20,007 nucleotides of DNA from CAKOSP01 sp964372145 (GCA_964372145.1 CAYJPM010000017.1:1-20007), one strand, 5' to 3'. Shown: positions 1 through 7,033, counted from the first letter of the stretch. Made by a program: numbers and translations. Notes: generated by a model not told the origin, from the letters alone.

Positions 1-2
1 TT

Positions 3-506
3 ACATATATAAGACATTTATTTGTAAGTGGTAAAAATACTGAAGATTATTATTTAGATAATATATTACACGAAACAATGCATTTTTGTGGTGCATCTGG
101 TGGCTCTGCGTTAGAAGAAGGTTTTACAGAATTAAAAACTAGAGAGATAGCATTGAAAAAAGGGTTAAGAACTAGTGGTTGTGGATATCCTAAAGAAATT
201 AAAATAGCCTTAAAATTGCAGGAACTATATGGAAAAGAAATTTGCGATGTACTTACATTTTTAGGATCTATTCAAGAAAAGATAAATTTTTTAAAAAATA
301 TGTTAAATGAAGATATGGCAAATTTATATATTCATGTATATACTGAAATGGAAAAAGAATTTCAGACAAAATATTATCAATTTCAATTCCCTGGTATTAT
401 GGGTCCTATAAAAAAAGTTTTCAAATACAATAATATTGATTATAGCCAAATTGAAGATTATATCGAACAATTTTATGAAAAAATCAACAGTAATAAAATT
501 TTATAA
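3..506 (+). CDS. 5'-truncated HExxH zinc metallopeptidase-like protein
   Basis: The reading frame is open to the left edge of the window, so the gene starts outside it and 167 residues are visible. The ATG at position 78 is not the true start: the zinc motif HETMH (visible residues 23-27, bases 69-83) straddles it. HExxH supplies two zinc-binding His and the catalytic Glu of many metallopeptidases. The following ALEEGFTE (residues 36-43) looks like the downstream Glu-bearing helix of gluzincins, which provides the third ligand. The remainder is helical and charged, with no second recognisable domain. An intrinsic terminator follows. The exact peptidase family and the substrate are unknown. 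A signal peptide cannot be assessed because the N-terminus is missing. The motif is seen directly; peptidase activity is inferred. Confidence 0.6.
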   Translation, partial: TYIRHLFVSGKNTEDYYLDNILHETMHFCGASGGSALEEGFTELKTREIALKKGLRTSGCGYPKEIKIALKLQELYGKEICDVLTFLGSIQEKINFLKNMLNEDMANLYIHVYTEMEKEFQTKYYQFQFPGIMGPIKKVFKYNNIDYSQIEDYIEQFYEKINSNKIL

Positions 507-570
507 CCCAGCTATAATATGTGCCATTTATGAATTAAGGCGAAACATTTTACATCTATATAATTAATAT

Positions 571-593
571 CAACTAGAAATAGTTGTTTTTTT
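571..593 (+). terminator. Intrinsic terminator after the truncated peptidase gene
   Basis: A 6-bp stem CAACTA/TAGTTG with a GAAA tetraloop is followed by seven T. It lies 65 bp past the stop codon of the upstream gene. It is nearly identical to the terminator at 2857-2880. Confidence 0.75.
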
Positions 594-603
594 AATATAT
601 AAT
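572..603 (+). repeat. 32-bp terminator/promoter direct repeat, copy A
   Basis: This stretch matches 2859-2890 at 30 of 32 positions by eye. Both copies hold the hairpin AACTA-GAAA-TAGTT, the T-tract and a TATAAT box at the same distance. Together the copies bracket the genes at 628-1128 and 1189-2838 as direct repeats. Confidence 0.8.
575..603 (+). promoter_or_regulatory. Candidate promoter overlapping the terminator hairpin (copy A)
   Basis: TATAAT at 598-603 is a perfect -10. At a 17-bp spacing upstream lies TAGAAA (575-580; 4 of 6 matches to TTGACA), which is formed by the loop region of the terminator. It would drive the gene at 628, whose RBS is AGAAGG just before 623. Confidence 0.45.
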
Positions 604-627
604 AAATTTATAAGAAAGAAGGTAATT

Positions 628-1128
628 ATGAATATTAAAACTGAAATTGAAGAATTACAAAAAGAATTATTATATTTAGAATCAATAGGTGATCCTTGTG
701 AAAAAATAATTAACCAAGAAAGAATAGATATATTAAGAACGATTATTGCTCTTAGAAATAGTGGATATAATTTAGTAACTTCTGAATCATGTGATCATAG
801 TCAGTTTGGATTGATAAGTAAACCATTATTATATTTAGGTTCATATGTTGATAATGATCCTCATAAATCATCTGTAGTATATAGGTTAGGATGTTTAGAA
901 TGTTGTGATTGGATGTTGGAAAATTATAAATCTCAAGTAAACGAAAAAAATTTAATAGGATTTAAAAATCCTTTAAAAGAAGAATATGCTGATTTTTATA
1001 CAATAGAAAAAATTAAATTAATTTCTATGGAATATCACAAGTTACTAAATAAACAATTATCACCAGAAGAAATTATTGTTTTATTGAAAAATAAATTTGA
1101 ACAAAAATCAAGAGTACTTGTAAGATAA
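628..1128 (+). CDS. Hypothetical Cys/His-containing protein, 166 aa
   Basis: I do not recognise this gene. It opens with a charged, probably coiled-coil helix (residues 1-45, including EIEELQKELLYLE). The middle contains C55-x-H57 and, after a short beta-like stretch, C89-x-x-C92 with an adjacent C93. That spacing would suit a small zinc-binding knuckle, but this is inference. The C-terminal third is helical. There is no signal peptide or membrane segment, so it is probably cytoplasmic. The start is supported by AGAAGG upstream of ATG 628. It lies between a repeated terminator/promoter element and the triple dCTP-deaminase-like gene, from which it is separated by a short terminator-like hairpin. 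It may belong to the same accessory cassette, but nothing in its sequence gives a function. Confidence 0.7.
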   Translation: MNIKTEIEELQKELLYLESIGDPCEKIINQERIDILRTIIALRNSGYNLVTSESCDHSQFGLISKPLLYLGSYVDNDPHKSSVVYRLGCLECCDWMLENYKSQVNEKNLIGFKNPLKEEYADFYTIEKIKLISMEYHKLLNKQLSPEEIIVLLKNKFEQKSRVLVR

Positions 1129-1136
1129 TATTTATA

Positions 1137-1165
1137 TTGTTAATTTATTATAACGATGTTATAAT
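1137..1165 (+). promoter_or_regulatory. Candidate promoter for the triple deaminase-like gene
   Basis: TTGTTA (1137-1142), a 17-bp spacer, then TATAAT (1160-1165) preceded by TG one base upstream (extended -10). The start point would be near 1172, giving a leader of only about 17 nt. The -10 lies in the right arm of the hairpin at 1147-1165. Confidence 0.6.
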
Positions 1166-1171
1166 TTTTTT
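1147..1171 (+). terminator. AT-only hairpin with T-tract, possible terminator of the 628-1128 gene
   Basis: ATTATAAC/GTTATAAT forms a perfect 8-bp stem with a GAT loop, followed by a T run ending at 1171. The stem is almost all A-T pairs, so termination may be partial. The element overlaps the promoter of the next gene. Confidence 0.5.
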
Positions 1172-1188
1172 GGGGAGATTATGTAATT

Positions 1189-2838
1189 ATGTTAAATAGA
1201 ACTTTAATTGAAGAAGAAATAAAAAATGGTAATATATATGTTGATGGATGTGAATTAGAAAGTAACAAATTAGAAAATGGATTAATGCTAACTTTAGGTA
1301 AATTTATTAAAGTATCTGTTACTGAAAGTAAAAATATTAAAGATCAAGATGAATTTATTGAAATAGAAATTCCTGATGAAGGATATGTTTTAGATCCCAG
1401 TAAATTTTATTTAGGAAGAACTAATGAATATACTAAAACTAAGAATTTAGTACCACTTATTTCTGGTTTAATTGAAAATGCCACTACTGGACTTCAAGTA
1501 CATGTTACTGCTGGTTTTGGTGATAATGGTTTTGAAGGAACATGGACTTTAGAAATTAAGTGTGATGAACCAGTTAGAGTTTATCCTAATCAAAATATAG
1601 GATTTATACTTTATCATCCTTTAAAAGGAAAGGCTGATATTTTGTATAATGGTAAGTATCAAAAACAAATAGAAGCTACTGAATCTAGATTTGAAAAAGA
1701 ATATACTTCCGATTCTATAGTTGAAGCAAAACATATTTTACATAATCATTTATCAAAAAATAATATAAGTGAAGACAAAAGTTTTGATCAAGAAATTGGT
1801 GGAGGAATGTTATCTAATATAGAAATTAGAAAACAAATTGAAAAAGGTAATATTGTTATTGAAAATATTAAAGACAACTCTTTAAATAAGCCGAATAGTT
1901 GTGATATATATTTAAGTGATACTCTTTATGTATTTGACGATAGTATAGTTGAAGTAGATAGTTTGAAATCAAATATATATTATAATGAAGTTATGACTGA
2001 TGATTTAAAGTATTTGAGAAGAATTAATTTAACTAACAATGGAGTTTTATTAAAACCTGGTGTTACATATTTATCTAGATCTAGAGAAGTAATTTCTACT
2101 AATGGATTTGTTCCGGTGTTATATGGTAAAACATCTAATTCTTTATTAGGATTAAGTATTGATTGCAATAGTGGATTTTATCAAAGTGGTTATAATAATC
2201 CGTTACTTTTTACAATTAAATGTACTAAACCCACAGTAGTTTATCCTGATATGTTAGTTGGTAATTTAACTTTTTTTAGAAATGTTAATCAGCATACTAT
2301 TAATCATGGGATGCTTTCTGGTAGTGAAATTTTAAATCAAATGGAGATGGGGAATATTGTTATTACTCCACAAGATAATATTGTAATAAATCCTAATTCT
2401 GTTAATTTAACATTAAATAATGAGATAAGAATAATTACAGATACAGTTATTGATTTAAAAAAGAAACCTAATATCGATATATTGAACATAGATAAAAATA
2501 AAGGTATATTATTAAAACCATCTGAAATTTATATAGCGCGTACTAATGAATTTACTGAAACGCATGGTTTTGTACCTTGTATTGATGGAAGAAGTTCTGT
2601 TGGTAGAAAAGGAATTAATGTTCATTGTTCAGCTGGTATGGGATCTATTGGTTATAAAGGCTATTGGCATCTTGGGTTAAAACCTATTGAACCAATTTCT
2701 GTTGAAGACTTTATGAAAATATGTCAAATTTATTATTATAGTGTTGATGGAGTAATTGAAAATAGTTATGCTGGTATTTATCAAAATTTATCAGATAAAG
2801 AATTGAATGAAGTTTATACTAGACAAAGAATAAAATAA
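1189..2838 (+). CDS. Triple-domain dCTP deaminase/dUTPase-fold protein, 549 aa
   Basis: Three tandem copies of the dCTP deaminase (Dcd) fold lie at about residues 1-170, 206-366 and 374-540. Each begins with the same pattern (M1-LNRTLIEEEIKNGNIYV, then GMLSNIEIRKQIEKGNIVI, then GMLSGSEILNQMEMGNIVI). Known Dcd enzymes are single-domain, about 170-200 aa, and act as homotrimers with active sites at subunit interfaces. Domain 1 keeps HVTAGF (105-110), the TLE motif with the probable catalytic Glu (E122) and the Dcd-type tail KYQ...SR (156-167), but its GRSSLGR loop is degraded to GLIENATTG. Domain 2 has lost both motifs (GKTSNSLLG; Thr342 in place of Glu). Domain 3 keeps PNSV (402-405) and GRSSVGR (467-473) but has Gly496 in place of Glu. 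One composite active site in a single-chain pseudo-trimer is my inference. ATG 1189 follows GGGGAG at 11 nt; ATG 1181 is immediately stopped. Confidence 0.8.
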   Translation: MLNRTLIEEEIKNGNIYVDGCELESNKLENGLMLTLGKFIKVSVTESKNIKDQDEFIEIEIPDEGYVLDPSKFYLGRTNEYTKTKNLVPLISGLIENATTGLQVHVTAGFGDNGFEGTWTLEIKCDEPVRVYPNQNIGFILYHPLKGKADILYNGKYQKQIEATESRFEKEYTSDSIVEAKHILHNHLSKNNISEDKSFDQEIGGGMLSNIEIRKQIEKGNIVIENIKDNSLNKPNSCDIYLSDTLYVFDDSIVEVDSLKSNIYYNEVMTDDLKYLRRINLTNNGVLLKPGVTYLSRSREVISTNGFVPVLYGKTSNSLLGLSIDCNSGFYQSGYNNPLLFTIKCTKPTVVYPDMLVGNLTFFRNVNQHTINHGMLSGSEILNQMEMGNIVITPQDNIVINPNSVNLTLNNEIRIITDTVIDLKKKPNIDILNIDKNKGILLKPSEIYIARTNEFTETHGFVPCIDGRSSVGRKGINVHCSAGMGSIGYKGYWHLGLKPIEPISVEDFMKICQIYYYSVDGVIENSYAGIYQNLSDKELNEVYTRQRIK

Positions 2839-2856
2839 ACTTATAATAAATTTAAA

Positions 2857-2880
2857 CTAACTAGAAATAGTTGGTTTTTT
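2857..2880 (+). terminator. Intrinsic terminator after the triple deaminase-like gene
   Basis: A 7-bp stem (2857-2863 with 2868-2874, one T-G wobble) with a GAAA loop is followed by six T. It is the counterpart of 571-593. Confidence 0.75.
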
Positions 2881-2890
2881 AATGTATAAT
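2859..2890 (+). repeat. 32-bp terminator/promoter direct repeat, copy B
   Basis: Second copy of the 572-603 element, with two mismatches (G for T at the base of the stem; G for A just before the -10). It sits between the triple deaminase-like gene and the anchored metallopeptidase gene. Confidence 0.8.
2862..2890 (+). promoter_or_regulatory. Candidate promoter overlapping the terminator hairpin (copy B)
   Basis: TAGAAA (2862-2867), 17 bp, TATAAT (2885-2890): the same arrangement as copy A. It would drive the gene at 2911. The RBS there is weak (AAGTGAG at 2898-2904). Confidence 0.45.
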
Positions 2891-2910
2891 TAGTTAGAAG
2901 TGAGTTATAT

Positions 2911-4017
2911 ATGAATTTTAAATTTAATAAAAAATATATTTTTTTAATATGCGCTGTTATATTTATTTTAATATCATTAATGTATTATTTTTATTATATT
3001 GATCATAAAAAATATGAATCAAAAAATGAAAATTTTCTTCATAATGATATTTATAATGAATTTAATAATGATAATAATGATGAAAATGACATAGTTAATC
3101 AAGATGATAAAAAAGAAGAAAATACAGAAAATAATAATTCTGATAATTCATTAGGAACAGAAGATAATCAATTAGATAGCGATAATAACTCTGATGATAA
3201 TACATCTGTTACTGAAGATAACCAATCAACTGATAATAATACAGTAGACACTAATGAAAATCAATCTAATAGTAGTAATGGTACAAGTAAACCTGAGGAA
3301 CCGGAAATATTGACTTTAGTTGAAGAAAATATAAACTTAGCAAATGAGATTTTGGATTCTTATCGTGTATCAATATTATATGATGATAAAGCAAATTTTT
3401 ATTATAACGGAGTAGCAGCAACTAAAACTAGTGAATTAGATGCTGAAGAGTTAAATAGTTCATTAAAAGCAATTGAGAGAGGTCTTAAAAAAATGCCTCA
3501 AAGTGTTTTAGATACTTTAAGACTAAGTAATGGATATAATATATTGTTATTTAAAGAGTTACCTCAAGGTCAGGATGGACTTGCTGTTATAACATCACAT
3601 GTATATCAAATATTATTAGATGTTGATAATTGGCAACAAGAAAGGATATTTTATCATGAGACATTTCATTTGATGGAACGTTATATGTATTTAGAAAATG
3701 GTAGTGTAGATCCTTTTACAAATTGGAATAGTTATAATCCTAGTGACTTTGTATATGGTATAAAAAATCAAAATTATTTATATATAGCTAAAGAGACACC
3801 TTTAAAAGATATTACTTTTACTTCATCATATGCTCAAACAAATGCTGGAGAAGATAGAGCTGAACTTTTTGAAGATTTAATGCATAGAACTAAAAAATAT
3901 TATTATATGGAATCAGGTTATGGTATAAATGAAAAAGCTAAATATTTATCAGATATTATTGAAATATATTTTGGTAATATCAGTAATGCTCCTTGGGATA
4001 ATTATATAAGTTGGTAA
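2911..4017 (+). CDS. Membrane-anchored HExxH zinc metallopeptidase-like protein
   Basis: The 368 residues fall into three parts. A short basic N-terminus and one hydrophobic segment (about 9-30) look like an uncleaved signal anchor, because no lipobox or clear cleavage site is seen. Residues 35-130 form a low-complexity Asn/Asp/Glu/Ser-rich linker with repeated TEDNQ units, likely an extracellular stalk. Residues 135-368 form a globular domain with HETFH (249-253) and, about 60 residues on, AGEDRAELFED (312-322), which can supply the third zinc-binding Glu. This pattern fits an extracytoplasmic gluzincin-type metallopeptidase, but I cannot name the family. A second HExxH protein lies at the left edge of the window, on the far side of the deaminase-like cassette. 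The zinc motif and anchor are seen; proteolysis and substrate are inferred or unknown. Confidence 0.65.
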   Translation: MNFKFNKKYIFLICAVIFILISLMYYFYYIDHKKYESKNENFLHNDIYNEFNNDNNDENDIVNQDDKKEENTENNNSDNSLGTEDNQLDSDNNSDDNTSVTEDNQSTDNNTVDTNENQSNSSNGTSKPEEPEILTLVEENINLANEILDSYRVSILYDDKANFYYNGVAATKTSELDAEELNSSLKAIERGLKKMPQSVLDTLRLSNGYNILLFKELPQGQDGLAVITSHVYQILLDVDNWQQERIFYHETFHLMERYMYLENGSVDPFTNWNSYNPSDFVYGIKNQNYLYIAKETPLKDITFTSSYAQTNAGEDRAELFEDLMHRTKKYYYMESGYGINEKAKYLSDIIEIYFGNISNAPWDNYISW

Positions 4018-4018
4018 T

Positions 4019-4055
4019 AAAAAAATACAATCTAATTTTAAATTGTATTTTTTTT
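4019..4055. terminator. Bidirectional intrinsic terminator between convergent units
   Basis: A perfect 11-bp inverted repeat (4021-4031 with 4042-4052) is flanked by an A-run on the left and a T-run on the right. It can therefore terminate both the peptidase gene and the convergent zinc operon. The znuB stop codon (4038-4040) lies in the loop. Confidence 0.85.
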
Positions 4056-4892
4056 GTTGTTATAAATATTTATAATTGTAAAAATAAAATATATTAAGAA
4101 GTTTGCTGCTACTATAGTAGCTCCGGTTGGTAAATTTAATATAAATGAACTTGTTATACCAATTGTAAAAGCAATAATACTTATTATAACTGATGATATC
4201 ATTACACTTTTATAAGTTTTAAATACTTTAATTGATGTTAAAGCTGGTATAATTAATAAACTAGATATTAATAAAGTACCAATTAATTGCATGCCCATAA
4301 CTATTGTTATAGCAGTTAATAAAGCTAATAACATTTTATATAAATTAACTTTAACTCCTGTTGCTTTAGCAAACGATTCATCAAAAGTAATAGCAAATAT
4401 TTTATTATAAAATAATATAAATAATGTTATAACAAATATTGATAATATAATTGTTATTGTAACATCGAAACTGTTTAAAGCTATTAATGTTCCAAATAAA
4501 ACATTGTGTACATCAGAATTAATTCCATTTGACAATGAAATAACTATTATACCAAGTGATAAGAAAAAAGTTGATACTAATGCTATAGCAGAATCACTAT
4601 TTATTCTAGTATTATCACTCATTTTAAGTAAGAAAAATGCTATTATTATTACACATATTATTGTAATTATCATTGGATCTATATTAAAATGATTTTGTAT
4701 AAAAGGCATAGTATTTATTGCACTAATAATTGATATAACACCAAATGCAGAATGACCAAGTCCATCTCCAATCATTGAATATCTTTTTAATACTAAACTA
4801 ACACCTAATAGAGCTGAACATATTGATACTAATAAACCAACAATTATAGCTCTTTGCATGAATGTATAGGATAACATATTTAAAAATTCCAT
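4038..4892 (-). CDS. znuB: Zinc/manganese ABC transporter permease
   Basis: A 284-residue polytopic membrane protein of the ABC-3 (ZnuB/MntB) family with about eight hydrophobic segments. Family signatures seen are GDGLGHSAFGV (42-52), SDSAIALVSTFFLSLG (99-114) and LPTGATIVAANFLIYF (254-269). It forms the channel for metal delivered by the adjacent lipoprotein and powered by the adjacent ATPase. The frame stays open upstream to 4997 inside the ATPase gene, but the start at 4892 is preferred. It has a GGAGGA site 8 nt upstream, begins 2 nt past the ATPase stop, and puts the first membrane helix at the family's usual place. It is the last gene of zur-znuA-znuC-znuB. Zinc specificity is inherited from the His-rich binding protein, and manganese cannot be excluded. 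Confidence 0.92.
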   Translation of the reverse strand: MEFLNMLSYTFMQRAIIVGLLVSICSALLGVSLVLKRYSMIGDGLGHSAFGVISIISAINTMPFIQNHFNIDPMIITIICVIIIAFFLLKMSDNTRINSDSAIALVSTFFLSLGIIVISLSNGINSDVHNVLFGTLIALNSFDVTITIILSIFVITLFILFYNKIFAITFDESFAKATGVKVNLYKMLLALLTAITIVMGMQLIGTLLISSLLIIPALTSIKVFKTYKSVMISSVIISIIAFTIGITSSFILNLPTGATIVAANFLIYFIFTIINIYNNKKNTI

Positions 4893-4893
4893 A

Positions 4894-5595
4894 TTAATTA
4901 TCCTCCGTAAAATATTCAGAAATAATATTTTTCTTAAAGTTTTCAACATCTCCAAAGCAATATCCATCTGGATGCAAGTGTAATACTTTGTCAGCATATT
5001 TAACAGCAGCTTTCATATCATGTGAAACTACCACTATTGTTATATTATTTTCTTTGTTTATTTTTTTAATTAATTCATAGAAATTATATGTTGATTTTGG
5101 ATCTAAACCAGTAGTAGGTTCATCCATTATTAATATTTTACTAGTACTACTCATTGCTCTTGCTAATAAAACTTTTCTTTGTTGTCCACCAGATAATTCT
5201 CTAAAACTTTTATCTTTAAGTTCACATATATCTAGTTGATGTAATATCTTGTTAGTTAGTTCTTTTTCTTTTTTACTATATTTTGGTAAAAATGTATTTG
5301 AATTTAAAGTTCCTGATAAAACTATTTCATATACTGATGCTGGAAAATTTTGCATTGTAGTACTTAATTGTGGTAAATATCCAATATCATTTTTTTTAAT
5401 ATTTTTGTCATATATTATTTTTCCATTTAATGGTTTTAGTAACTTTATTAATCCTTTAATTAATGTACTTTTACCAATTCCATTTTCGCCAATAACATAA
5501 ATGTATTCACCTTCATTAATATTTATTGATAATTTATTAATAATTTTTTTATTTCCGTATCCTAAAGTAAGATTTTCAGTTTTTAATATACTCAT
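4894..5595 (-). CDS. znuC: Zinc ABC transporter ATP-binding protein
   Basis: A complete 233-residue ABC ATPase that energises the ZnuB permease at the inner face of the membrane. Visible motifs are Walker A GENGIGKST (36-44), Q-loop Gln76, signature LSGGQ (134-138), Walker B ILIMDE (154-159) and switch His192. Length and order match single-domain metal-uptake ATPases. Its ATG overlaps the znuA stop (TAATG), so translation is probably coupled, and znuB starts 2 nt after its stop. Confidence 0.93.
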   Translation of the reverse strand: MSILKTENLTLGYGNKKIINKLSININEGEYIYVIGENGIGKSTLIKGLIKLLKPLNGKIIYDKNIKKNDIGYLPQLSTTMQNFPASVYEIVLSGTLNSNTFLPKYSKKEKELTNKILHQLDICELKDKSFRELSGGQQRKVLLARAMSSTSKILIMDEPTTGLDPKSTYNFYELIKKINKENNITIVVVSHDMKAAVKYADKVLHLHPDGYCFGDVENFKKNIISEYFTEDN

Positions 5596-6617
5596 TAGTT
5601 TAGTGCTTTCTTTAAATTATTATAATTTTGTGTCATTAAATCTAAATAGCTAACTCCATTTTCAAAATCTGTAAGTGTTAAATTGTGAGTAGAATGTAAT
5701 TCTAATTTTTCAACATCTGTTTCTTCAATAATTGCATCTGCTACTTTTTGATTAGATAATTCTATATAAAAAACTACTGGTATGTTAGTGTCTTCGACTT
5801 TATTTATTAAATATGTTATAGTTTGTGCGCTTGCTTCACTAGCGGTAGAACATCCAGTAAATGCTGCGTTAATTTCTAAATCATAATCAAGTGCAAAGTA
5901 AGTAAAAGGAAATTTATCTCCAACTACTATTTCATTTCTTTCAGAACTATTAATCATAATTTCTATTTCTTCATCTAAAGTAATTAGTTTTTCTTTATAA
6001 CTATTAGAATTTGCTTCATATAAATTTTTATTATCTTCATCAATTTCAATAATAGCATTTTTTATTTCATCTATTAAGATAATAGAATTTTTTAATGATG
6101 TCCATATATGTTCATCATAACCTAATAAATCATTATAGCTAAGATCATTATTATCTATTTCATGTTCTTCATGATCATGGTCGTGTTCATCTTCTTCATG
6201 GTTGTGTTCATCTTCTTCGTGATCATGATCATCATGACTATGTTCCATACCTTCAACAATTAATTCTTCTTCTAAGTGGATATAATCCATTAATCTTATT
6301 ATTTTCATATCATTTGTATCAATACTATTTAAAATAGTTTCTACCCAATTTTCACTACCTACATATATAAATAAATCACTTTCTTGAATATTTATTATAT
6401 CTTGTGGAGTAGGGTCAAATGAATGAAAATCAGTTCCTGGTTTTAATAATAATTCTATATTAGCTTCTTCGTTTGTGATTTCTCTTACAAAATCATAACT
6501 TGGAAATACTGTAGTAATTATATTTAGCTTATCACTGTCTTTCTCGTTTGTACATCCTCCTAATAATAATGCACTACTTATTAACATTATAAATATACAT
6601 ATTTTTTTTAATAACAT
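5595..6617 (-). CDS. znuA: Zinc-binding lipoprotein of ABC transporter
   Basis: A 340-residue solute-binding protein of the cluster A-I (ZnuA/AdcA) family. A lipoprotein signal peptide ends in LLGGC (lipid-modified Cys22). DFHSFDPTPQD (63-73) carries the first ligand His65. A His/Asp/Glu-rich loop occupies about 125-153, typical of zinc rather than manganese members. DEHIWTS (168-174) supplies His170. The position where classical ZnuA has His in an HDAFGYFA-like motif reads GDKFPFTYFA (233-242), so an Asp may replace the third His. AAFTGCSTASEAS follows. The gene starts within the last codons of zur (10-nt overlap) behind an AAGGAAGG site. The family assignment is firm; zinc as substrate is inferred from the His loop and the linked Fur-family regulator. 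Confidence 0.92.
   Translation of the reverse strand: MLLKKICIFIMLISSALLLGGCTNEKDSDKLNIITTVFPSYDFVREITNEEANIELLLKPGTDFHSFDPTPQDIINIQESDLFIYVGSENWVETILNSIDTNDMKIIRLMDYIHLEEELIVEGMEHSHDDHDHEEDEHNHEEDEHDHDHEEHEIDNNDLSYNDLLGYDEHIWTSLKNSIILIDEIKNAIIEIDEDNKNLYEANSNSYKEKLITLDEEIEIMINSSERNEIVVGDKFPFTYFALDYDLEINAAFTGCSTASEASAQTITYLINKVEDTNIPVVFYIELSNQKVADAIIEETDVEKLELHSTHNLTLTDFENGVSYLDLMTQNYNNLKKALN
6183..6224. repeat. Two 21-bp tandem units within the znuA His-rich loop
   Basis: The units 6183-6203 and 6204-6224 differ at a few bases and encode a repeated EEDEH(N/D)H heptapeptide on the minus strand. The length of the metal-binding loop could vary by slippage here. Confidence 0.7.
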
Positions 6618-7000
6618 TTTTTACACCTTCCTTTTAAAAATATTTCTTTTTCATTTAATAGAAAATTATGATTTGTATTTAAATGATTTGATAATTTTGA
6701 AAATTGGTCACATTCAATATGTTCTATTTTTCCACACGCATTACATATTAAGTGATAATGATTAGTATTGTTGCAAGGAAAATATCCATATTTTTTTCCA
6801 AAATCACCATAAAATATTGTTATAACATTATCTTTAACTAAAGAGTCTAATAATCTATATATAGTTGTTAATCCTATTTTATTATCATTATTTTTAAAAA
6901 TATTATTTATGTCTTTTGCGAAAAATAAATTTGCTTCATTGTTTTTAAAAAAATTTAGAATATTATTTTTTTGTTTTGTATTATAGTTGTTTCTAATCAT
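6608..7000 (-). CDS. zur: Fur-family zinc-responsive repressor
   Basis: A 130-residue Fur-family metalloregulator with a winged-helix N-terminus (GLTTIYRLLDSLV at 43-55 is the recognition-helix region) and a C-terminal dimer/metal domain. Structural zinc Cys pairs are C86-x-x-C89 and C126-x-x-C129, and HYH (81-83) supplies regulatory ligands. The PerR-type Asp ligands are absent: the RFD position reads YFPC, and His94 stands where PerR has Asp104. This, plus its place as first gene of the znu operon, argues for Zur. The start at 7000 is chosen for its AGGAGG site and because the longer frame to 7057 would begin inside the -35 box and run across the operator. It likely represses its own operon when zinc is replete. 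Confidence 0.85.
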   Translation of the reverse strand: MIRNNYNTKQKNNILNFFKNNEANLFFAKDINNIFKNNDNKIGLTTIYRLLDSLVKDNVITIFYGDFGKKYGYFPCNNTNHYHLICNACGKIEHIECDQFSKLSNHLNTNHNFLLNEKEIFLKGRCKKCY

Positions 7001-7010
7001 AAAACCTCCT

Positions 7011-7033
7011 AAAATGAAAATCATTTTCATTTT
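7011..7033. promoter_or_regulatory. Fur-family (Zur) operator
   Basis: A perfect 11-1-11 inverted repeat: AAAATGAAAAT, a central C, then ATTTTCATTTT. The core TGAAAAT-C-ATTTTCA has the 7-1-7 form of Fur-family boxes. It covers the -10 and predicted start point of the zur-znuACB promoter and ends just upstream of the RBS. Confidence 0.88.

Noticed and set aside
78..506. A complete 142-aa gene starting at ATG 78
   Set aside because: The frame is open to the window edge and ATG 78 falls inside the HETMH zinc motif, so the gene is a fragment that starts upstream.
1980..2168. Antisense ORF inside the triple deaminase gene
   Set aside because: It is a shadow of the coding strand with no RBS and no recognisable protein.
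572..2890. Insertion sequence or transposon bounded by the 32-bp repeats
   Set aside because: The repeats are direct, carry terminator/promoter function, and enclose no transposase or integrase.
3040..3300. Possible CRISPR or tandem DNA repeat
   Set aside because: The repetition is Asn/Asp/Glu codon low complexity in a protein stalk, with no regular unit or spacer.
4893..4997. N-terminal extension of znuB to 4997
   Set aside because: It would overlap znuC coding sequence by about 100 bp and adds a non-family, charged leader. The GGAGGA site supports 4892.
4504..5500. Plus-strand ORFs opposite znuB and znuC
   Set aside because: They are opposite conserved family motifs, with no RBS or protein-like signature.
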